From positions 868,001 to 932,000 of the forward strand of contig AP023052.1 in NCBI GenBank assembly GCA_019703815.1: a stretch of DNA of 64,000 nt, in the 5' to 3' direction. The notes beneath the pieces are model-generated. The model searched no databases. It was given only the letters and a program-made list of their open reading frames with translations, and was not told the DNA's origin. This document shows, in pieces, positions 59,310-64,000 of this stretch (position 1 is the stretch's first letter; each line of letters begins with the position of its first letter). Position numbers and translations under genes: made by a program. Origin of the DNA: Thaumasiovibrio occultus (lineage in GTDB: Bacteria > Pseudomonadota > Gammaproteobacteria > Enterobacterales > Vibrionaceae).

Positions 59310-59890
59310 CAGAGTTTCACCAATCCCGTAAAGCCCATAAAGGCGAGCGACATCAAGCCTGCTGTGATCATAGCAACAGACGCGCCCTTAAATACTTGCG
59401 GTACGTCGGCTGCGGCAATTCGTTCACGCATTGAGGCAAATAGCACCAGAACCAGAGAAAAACCGACCGCCGCGCCAAAACCGTAAATCACGGATTGCAT
59501 AAAGTTATGGTTTTCATTGATGTTGAGTAGTGCAACACCTAAAACGGCACAGTTGGTGGTGATCAGGGGCAGAAAGATCCCGAGAAGGCGATATAGGGTT
59601 GGGCTAGTTTTATGTACCAGCATTTCAGTAAATTGCACAACGACGGCAATCACCAAAATGAAACTCATGGTACGCAGGTATTGGATCCCGAGAGGGGACA
59701 AAATATACGCTTCCACTAGATAAGAGGTGACCGACGCTAGCGTAAGAACGAACGTGGTTGCTAACCCCATACCGATAGCGGTTTCGAGTTTTTTAGAAAC
59801 GCCCATAAATGGGCACAGGCCAAGAAATTTGACCAGTACAAAGTTGTTTACCAGTACGGTGCCAACTAATAGTAATAGGTACTCAGTCAT
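59309..59890 (-). CDS. rnfA: Electron transport complex subunit RnfA
   Basis: 193 residues and about six membrane segments; starts [24 protein letters not shown], with [10 protein letters not shown] conserved. First gene of rnfABCDGE. A GTG directly precedes this ATG. In Vibrio, Rnf is a Na+ or H+-coupled ferredoxin:NAD oxidoreductase. Confidence 0.97.
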   Translation of the reverse strand: MTEYLLLLVGTVLVNNFVLVKFLGLCPFMGVSKKLETAIGMGLATTFVLTLASVTSYLVEAYILSPLGIQYLRTMSFILVIAVVVQFTEMLVHKTSPTLYRLLGIFLPLITTNCAVLGVALLNINENHNFMQSVIYGFGAAVGFSLVLVLFASMRERIAAADVPQVFKGASVAMITAGLMSLAFMGFTGLVKL

Positions 59891-59893
59891 CAC

Positions 59894-60157
59894 GACATCA
59901 CTTGCTCAATGAGATCCGGATATTATCTTCTTTATAGACGCGTATAACAACCATGAAGCGGCAGGGTTTTAGCCCAAGTGTCCAGCAAATCACCAAGTTT
60001 TGCAGGTTAAAATTTCAAATTGGTTGCGCATTAAAAGGAAATGTTTGGATAGTTGGATGGCTTAATAGGAATAAGGCTACAGGTTGGCAATGTGTGTTCG
60101 AGGAGGTTTGGTCGGTTGTCTCGTATTGAAGAGGTGGTGACAACGGGCAACGATTAA
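59894..60157. other. Leader region of the rnf operon
   Basis: About 260 bases between rnfA and the tRNA array. It must hold the rnf promoter; I see only a weak TTATAC-like -10 without a good -35. No gene. Confidence 0.35.
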
Positions 60158-60502
60158 GGGCGGTTTTCCGCTTGCGGCATAACAGACGCAGTCTGTCGTA
60201 TGTTGAAATTTAGGTATAAAAAAAGCACCGGCTTTCACCAGTGCTTTTTTTAAGAAAGTGGCTCCCCCTGAAGGACTTGAACAGGGCGGCTTTCCGCTTG
60301 CGACATAACGAACGCAGTCGTCAGGCGCAATTTAGGCATAAAAAAAGCACCGGTTTTCACCAGTGCTTTTCTTAAGAAAGTGGTTCCCCCTGCAGGACTT
60401 GAACAGGGCGGCTTTCCGCTTGCGACATAACGAACGCAGTCGTCAGTCGCAATTTGGGTATAAAAAAAGCACCGGTTTTCACCAGTGCTTTTTTTAAGAA
60501 AG
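60158..60502 (-). repeat. tRNA-Asn satellite array A (122-bp units)
   Basis: Downstream (minus strand) of the tRNA-Asn at 60503 lie two full 122-bp units and a partial one. Terminator hairpins are at about 60225, 60347 and 60469, exactly 122 bases apart. Each unit holds a copy of the tRNA 3' part (GTTCAAGTCCTGCAGGGGGA then ACCA or GCCA), preceded by a small GCGG-AAAG-CCGC stem and a 'tatgtcgcaag' segment like the tRNA anticodon-to-variable region. The D-arm and anticodon are absent. This recalls the rtT repeats after E. coli tyrT. Confidence 0.88.
60462..60492 (-). terminator. Terminator directly after tRNA-Asn (A)
   Basis: On the minus strand GCACTGG pairs with CCGGTGC (one T-G pair) around TGAAAA, followed by seven T. 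The same hairpin recurs in every satellite unit at about 60225, 60347, 61145, 61267 and 61389. Confidence 0.8.
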
Positions 60503-60578
60503 TGGCTCCCCCTGCAAGACTTGAACTTGCGACATACGGATTAACAGTCCGCCGTTCTACCGACTGAACTAAGGGGGA
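60503..60578 (-). tRNA. tRNA-Asn (anticodon GTT), copy A
   Basis: 76 bases with encoded CCA. The acceptor TCCCCCT pairs with AGGGGGA; the anticodon loop reads CTGTTAA (GTT); the T-arm is GTTCAAGTC. Identical to copy B at 61423. Confidence 0.97.
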
Positions 60579-60595
60579 ATCGTTGTGTGACGAGC

Positions 60596-60624
60596 ATGTT
60601 AGCGAGGTGCCGCAGGCTTGTCAA
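60596..60624 (-). promoter_or_regulatory. Promoter of tRNA-Asn A
   Basis: -35 TTGACA (60619-60624), spacer of 17 bases, -10 TAACAT (60596-60601). A GC-rich stretch lies between the -10 and the start, as in stable-RNA promoters under stringent control. Confidence 0.85.
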
Positions 60625-60715
60625 TCACGTAAACCGCGAATTCGGTTTAACTGGTTTATTTTCAATCAATAGGCATGCAAACCCGGTGAGTTATCAAGCT
60701 CACAGCGATGAAAAT

Positions 60716-60814
60716 TTAGAGGCTGGTCAACGCAATAACCCCTTTAAATAGTAAAATGCCAATGACAATGGCCATCAGGCACAAAATGCAAACCTGTAAA
60801 AAGGTAGATTTCAC
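60716..60814 (-). CDS. Small membrane protein, 32 residues
   Basis: A GTG start at 60814 follows AGGAG with 6 bases between, an ideal site. It encodes VKSTFLQVCILCLMAIVIGI then LLFKGVIALTSL, with one hydrophobic segment of about 20 residues and a Lys near each end. It is too short for ordinary gene callers and no family is recognised. Between the two tRNA arrays, on their strand. The good ribosome-binding site plus membrane-like composition supports it; conservation is untested. Confidence 0.6.
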   Translation of the reverse strand: MKSTFLQVCILCLMAIVIGILLFKGVIALTSL

Positions 60815-61118
60815 TTTACGCTCCTAAAGCAAAACAGTGCGAGAAATATGGGTAACGACCTAAGCGAAAAGGGCAAAATAAAACGGGGAACGCTTAGACA
60901 CCACGATAGGCTTGAACTCGATAAATAGCGTCTCAAAGTGAGTATGATGAGTGAGTCACTATGGCCGACGTGGGTAGGAAGTCAGGATTAGTATTACTAA
61001 GCTTGGCTTTACCAATACTGAATGGACTTGACGAGAGAAACCAACGTGTGCGCAGGGTAAGAGCGCTGTCACAAAAATGTCATCTTCAACAGTCAGTTAG
61101 GTAGGGAGTGATCTGTCA
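60815..61118. other. Spacer between the two tRNA arrays
   Basis: About 300 bases upstream of the small membrane protein gene and downstream of array B. No other feature seen beyond possible promoter sequence for the small gene. Confidence 0.35.
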
Positions 61119-61422
61119 TCTGACGCAATTTAGGCATAAAAAAAGCACCGGTTTTCACCAGTGCTTTTTCTAAGAAAGTGTCTCCCCCTTCAGGACTTGA
61201 ACAGGGCGGCTTTCCGCTTGCGACATACCGAACGCAGTCGTCTGGCGCAATTTAGGTATAAAAAAAGCACCGGTTTTCACCAGTGCTTTTTCTAAGAAAG
61301 TGGCTCCCCCTGCAGGACTTGAACAGGGCGGCTTTCCGCTTGCGACATAACGAACGCAGTCGTCTGGCGCAATTTGGGCATAAAAAAAGCACCGGTTTTC
61401 ACCAGTGCTTTTCTTTAGAATG
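61119..61422 (-). repeat. tRNA-Asn satellite array B (122-bp units)
   Basis: Same organisation as array A: hairpins at about 61145, 61267 and 61389 with 122-base spacing, and two tRNA 3'-part copies. The unit farthest from the tRNA has GTCTCCCCC instead of TGGCTCCCCC, so its CCA-equivalent is changed (ACA). The two arrays are 920 bases apart. Confidence 0.88.
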
Positions 61423-61498
61423 TGGCTCCCCCTGCAAGACTTGAACTTGCGACATACGGATTAACAGTCCGCCGTTCTACCGACTGAACTAAGGGGGA
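61423..61498 (-). tRNA. tRNA-Asn (anticodon GTT), copy B
   Basis: Identical to copy A over all 76 bases, with encoded CCA. A terminator of the same type lies at about 61382-61412. Confidence 0.97.
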
Positions 61499-61515
61499 AT
61501 CGTTATGTGCCGCGA

Positions 61516-61544
61516 ATATTATCGACCTCGAATCCACATGTCAA
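61516..61544 (-). promoter_or_regulatory. Promoter of tRNA-Asn B
   Basis: -35 TTGACA (61539-61544), 17-base spacer, -10 TAATAT (61516-61521), with a GC-rich discriminator. The flank differs from that of copy A, so the duplication covers the tRNA and satellites but not the upstream sequence. Confidence 0.87.
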
Positions 61545-61683
61545 ACCTCTAGCGCCAAGAAGAGGTTTGACTGATGACGATATCGCCAATCGCGCTGTTA
61601 CTAAGTGCTGCCACTACGTATTGGTAATATCGGTATGCCACTCGAAGGCGCCATACCGAAGCTCTCTCTTTGCCGTGGCGACC

Positions 61684-62232
61684 TTAGCCGTGGCGTGGCG
61701 AAAACGCAATCGAAGGTGAGCGCGCTGCTGGAATACTTTGCGGATCTTTCGGCAATGGGAAAGACTCAATACTGTGAATGGTTGGAATGATGCCATCACA
61801 TGAACGGCCGTAACCTTCCAAAACGCGCGCTTGCAGTACGCGGCCATAAGAAGACAGCTCAATTTTAACCACGCAGTGACCTTGCGGCGGTGACGGCATG
61901 TGACGTTCGATCAATTCACGATACTCGTTAATGTACTCGCGGGCAGTGTCCGTCAACACAATGGTGGCTGGGTCGACAAAGGTGGTGTCTTCGGCGGCAT
62001 TGCCACTTGGTGCTGACGGCAGTTCAATGGCAGCCGCTTTGGCAGCGCGTTCTGCTTCAAGGCGACGTGCGGTGTCTTCGATGGTTTGTGCTTCAAGATC
62101 CGAAACTAGTTCGTACTGATAGCTATCATCGAGTGCGAGAGAGCGAACAAACTCCCCTTGCGGCGTGCGAACAACCAGGGCTTTCGCAAACAGTGTGCCA
62201 GGGATCAGTAACAACAACAAACAGCGTTTCAT
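61684..62232 (-). CDS. Secreted protein with a TolA C-terminal-like domain
   Basis: 182 residues. A signal peptide MKRCLLLLLIPGTLFA is followed by an acidic/Ala-rich middle and a C-terminal region (about 115-175), GHCVVKIELSSYGRVLQARV and CDGIIPTIHSIESFPLPKDP. This resembles domain III of TolA, including the pair of Cys. Unlike TolA it has no long helical domain and no N-terminal anchor that stays in the membrane, so it would be a soluble periplasmic protein. Function unknown; a role in Tol-Pal or phage/colicin binding is only a guess. Confidence 0.7.
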   Translation of the reverse strand: MKRCLLLLLIPGTLFAKALVVRTPQGEFVRSLALDDSYQYELVSDLEAQTIEDTARRLEAERAAKAAAIELPSAPSGNAAEDTTFVDPATIVLTDTAREYINEYRELIERHMPSPPQGHCVVKIELSSYGRVLQARVLEGYGRSCDGIIPTIHSIESFPLPKDPQSIPAARSPSIAFSPRHG

Positions 62233-62459
62233 CCTTTAAACCTTCAATTTTTCGTTGAAAAAAAACTAGGGCTATTATGCCGACTTCTCTCTGAGGCTGC
62301 GCAAATATGGTTATGATATATCTCGCATTTTTTGTAGTTTTCATGTTGCGCGTTACACAAAATGGAGCGTTACTACAAATTACCGCAGGGAAAACTGAAA
62401 TAGTTGCGAAGTGGGTCAAGTTTGAGACAAATTGAGGGTGACTAATTATTTTGCAAGCA
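62233..62459. other. Spacer upstream of the TolA-like gene
   Basis: About 230 AT-rich bases, presumably the promoter of the TolA-like gene. Nothing else recognised. Confidence 0.3.
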
Positions 62460-62490
62460 AAAAAAAGCCACTAGGGTTGCAGTGGCGGAA
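62460..62490 (-). terminator. Terminator after the NlpE-like gene
   Basis: GCCACT pairs with AGTGGC; on the minus strand it is followed by eight T. It lies 135 bases beyond the NlpE-like stop. Confidence 0.75.
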
Positions 62491-62524
62491 AGGGTGGAAC
62501 ATGGGGGGTAAATCAAATAAGGGA

Positions 62525-62586
62525 TAGCGGTCTTACCGACGGTAGGGGATTGGTTACCAACGTTAGCTGATAGTGTAAGACCGCTA
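62525..62586. repeat. 12-bp inverted repeat with internal hairpin
   Basis: TAGCGGTCTTAC at 62525-62536 is the exact reverse complement of GTAAGACCGCTA at 62575-62586. Inside lies a small TTGG-TTA-CCAA stem. No T-run follows on either strand, so it does not look like an ordinary terminator. It is within the 3' untranslated region of the NlpE-like transcript. Confidence 0.7.
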
Positions 62587-62624
62587 AAAAGGGAGTTGTT
62601 GCAACACTAGGAGTATCAATGTTT

Positions 62625-63176
62625 CTACAGCTGTTTAGTCAAAATGTAGAAGTTAGCTAATTCGCCCGTGATCTGCTGGCCGTCGCTATCTAAGCGGTAC
62701 AGGCGGCTATCACCGACCATAAATTTGATCTTTCTGCCTGAATCAATCGGTAGTTCAACGGTATGGCCTTTCTGCTCCCACTCAAAATCACCAGAGAAAG
62801 AGAAGCTGGCATCATCGTTGCCCAAGTAGGTTTCGGTCATTGAGTAGGTGCCGTCTTCGTAAAGAGAGACCTCCGTTTGAATGCCTGAGCAGTCTGCACA
62901 CGGTAACGTACCGACATACATGCCTTCCCAGTCCAACCCATCTTGGCTGTTGGCGATATCGGTGAGTGGGTTTTCGCCTGAGTTTGTCACTGTGGCGCCC
63001 GCAACAACCGCTTTCGTTACGGCCATATTGGTCGCAGTAGAAGGCGTGACCGAGTTCGCGGCGTTATTGGTGCCTGATTGAATGCCTAGATCTGTGTCAG
63101 TCTGACTATTACAACCAACTAGAGAGAGGCCAATCAGACCCAATACAGCAGATTTCGCGATGACGATCTTTTTCAT
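62625..63176 (-). CDS. NlpE-like envelope lipoprotein
   Basis: 183 residues. Lipoprotein signal with lipobox LVGC (MKKIVIAK onward), a Thr/Ser/Ala-rich linker to about residue 75, then an NlpE-type N-terminal domain: WEGMYVGTLPCADCSGIQTE with the CADC motif, and a beta-rich remainder. In E. coli NlpE signals surface contact and lipoprotein faults to the Cpx system; here only the first domain is present. GGAG lies before the ATG at 63176. Confidence 0.82.
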   Translation of the reverse strand: MKKIVIAKSAVLGLIGLSLVGCNSQTDTDLGIQSGTNNAANSVTPSTATNMAVTKAVVAGATVTNSGENPLTDIANSQDGLDWEGMYVGTLPCADCSGIQTEVSLYEDGTYSMTETYLGNDDASFSFSGDFEWEQKGHTVELPIDSGRKIKFMVGDSRLYRLDSDGQQITGELANFYILTKQL

Positions 63177-63324
63177 GTTTCGCTCCAAAAGTGAGGTAGT
63201 GAGTTGATTGTGGATGAGAAGGTTGGTGTTCGTGTTAGCGCTAAGTCAGGAACTGTCAGGTGTTTGTCAGAACGCTCAATAGAGATATTTTTAATTCCCT
63301 GATTGCGCTGTGGGAATTAATGAG

Positions 63325-63347
63325 AAAAGGCCCAATAAGGGCCTTTG
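63325..63347 (-). terminator. Terminator after the SemiSWEET gene
   Basis: AAAGGCCC pairs with GGGCCTTT around AATAA. The minus-strand T-run is short. Confidence 0.55.
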
Positions 63348-63436
63348 CGTTTGTTACGAAGCGACAAAGTGTCACCACGTCAATCTGGGCGGGCGCTGAG
63401 CAAGTGCATCGCGCCACGAGAATTTACTCCGTGATA

Positions 63437-63787
63437 TTAAACGGCGGTGTCACTGATAGTGGCAGGCTCGCGGATCTTCAAAAGCAAAATGACACTCGAA
63501 AGCAGCAAGGTGATCGCGTTCGCCATCATTACCGGAAAATCTTTAACGGTATAGCCATAGATAAACCAACAAAAGACACCAAACACCATCAGCGCATACA
63601 TATAGAGCGAGATGCTACGGGTGTCGCGGGTGCGAATGGTTTTGATCACCTGTGGTAAATAGGCGAACGTTGTACAAACAGCGGCAATACTGCCCAGCAA
63701 GGTAATGTTAGCGCTGGCCAATTGCACGATGCCATAAGCAACCAATGGCAAGATAAGGAGCGCGATGGCAGGGAGAAAACGTTTCAT
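63437..63787 (-). CDS. SemiSWEET-type sugar transporter (PQ-loop family)
   Basis: 116 residues. The core (from about residue 30) shows the three-helix SemiSWEET pattern with the PQ motif in TFAYLPQVIKTIRTRDTRS, LYMYALMVFGVFCWFIYG, and MMANAITLLLSSVILLL. SemiSWEETs act as dimers moving sugars. An additional hydrophobic N-terminal helix (about 1-25) makes it longer than the usual 85-95 residues. Its ATG overlaps the TGA of the upstream gene (ATGA), so the two are coupled. Confidence 0.78.
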   Translation of the reverse strand: MKRFLPAIALLILPLVAYGIVQLASANITLLGSIAAVCTTFAYLPQVIKTIRTRDTRSISLYMYALMVFGVFCWFIYGYTVKDFPVMMANAITLLLSSVILLLKIREPATISDTAV

Positions 63788-63999
63788 TGTTGATATCCGA
63801 AAGTGACTTGTCGAAGGATAGAACTTGCCATTGGGGCTAAAACAAATTGCTCATTGGCAAAACCGAGTGAGGTTTCTATTGGCGTGAACTGCTGCCAAGG
63901 CAGCTGGTGCGAATGTGTTGATGGTGCCACTGCCAGTGTCGGTTGAGTCGGTAAGGTAACCGGAACCCAGCCAGCTTGCGTTTGGTAGCAACGTTCTTG
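63784..63999 (-). CDS. Partial gene, C-terminal part only (runs off the window)
   Basis: The minus strand is open from the window edge to a TGA at 63784-63786, giving 71 residues ending SILRQVTFGYQQ. It includes AGWVPVTLPTQP and TPIETSLGFANEQFVLAP. I do not recognise it. The stop overlaps the start of the SemiSWEET-type gene, showing an operon. Confidence 0.55.
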   Translation of the reverse strand, partial: QERCYQTQAGWVPVTLPTQPTLAVAPSTHSHQLPWQQFTPIETSLGFANEQFVLAPMASSILRQVTFGYQQ

Positions 64000-64000
64000 G

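Noticed and set aside
60158..61498. 122-bp repeats as integron attC sites (Vibrio VCR are of similar length) or as a CRISPR array
   Set aside because: The units contain tRNA 3' ends and terminators, lack attC core sites and gene cassettes, and have no spacers of constant length.

Overview
The window looks like a core chromosomal segment of a member of the Vibrionaceae (gamma-proteobacteria) with mid-range GC. This rests on gene content and order: fadR, spoVR-yeaH-prkA, gapA/yeaD/msrB, sppA-ansA, yejM-yejL/yejK, sodB/grxD, a polar-flagellar motY beside rnt, fadL beside a VolA/Pla-1 type lipase, and rnfABCDGE-nth-gloA. The base composition would suit a Salinivibrio- or Grimontia-like genus, but genus cannot be fixed from reading alone.

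Layout. 1-13.0 kb: the 3' end of fadR, the stress operon prkA-yeaH-spoVR, gapA and yeaD, msrB, a lipoprotein, yeaC, ansA and sppA. 13.1-19.7 kb: fadH behind a good FadR operator, ydjA, topB, and a GAF/GGDEF diguanylate cyclase whose 3' end overlaps topB. 20.0-24.1 kb: an MBOAT acyltransferase with an SGNH-like partner, an SDR and a small lipoprotein. 24.1-27.5 kb: yejM (with an unusual acidic insert), yejL and yejK. 27.7-33.1 kb: the least familiar block: an unrecognised protein, a membrane-anchored Hpt protein translationally coupled to a Cache-HAMP histidine kinase with a degenerate receiver, and a YgbA-type (NO response) protein behind an FNR-like box. 33.3-40.4 kb: an M20 peptidase with the YjiH/YjiG membrane pair (a second, almost identical FNR-like box), asd, sodB/grxD and an NhaC-type transporter. 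40.7-46.1 kb: fadL-volA, an intact IS200 element and rnt. 46.3-47.3 kb: motY with a sigma-28 promoter. 47.3-50.5 kb: an AT-rich accessory patch with a frameshifted acyltransferase, a decayed IS200, and a 1426-bp IS4-type element inserted into that remnant with a 10-bp target duplication. 50.5-59.9 kb: an OFA-family transporter, gloA, nth and the Rnf operon, whose RnfC carries seven copies of an Ala/Lys helix repeat. 60.1-61.5 kb: two identical tRNA-Asn genes, each followed downstream by 122-bp satellite units carrying a tRNA 3'-half and a terminator, with a 32-codon membrane protein between them. 61.7-64.0 kb: a TolA-III-like protein, an NlpE-like lipoprotein, a SemiSWEET-type transporter and a gene running off the edge.

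Functional themes: fatty-acid and lipid use (fadR, fadH, fadL, volA), redox and stress defence (msrB, sodB, grxD, gloA, nth, Rnf, YgbA-like), envelope homeostasis (yejM, NlpE-like, TolA-like, sppA) and signalling (diguanylate cyclase, Hpt/kinase cassette). The best candidates for undescribed biology are the Hpt/kinase cassette at 28.6-32.7 kb and the tRNA-Asn satellite arrays at 60.2-61.5 kb.
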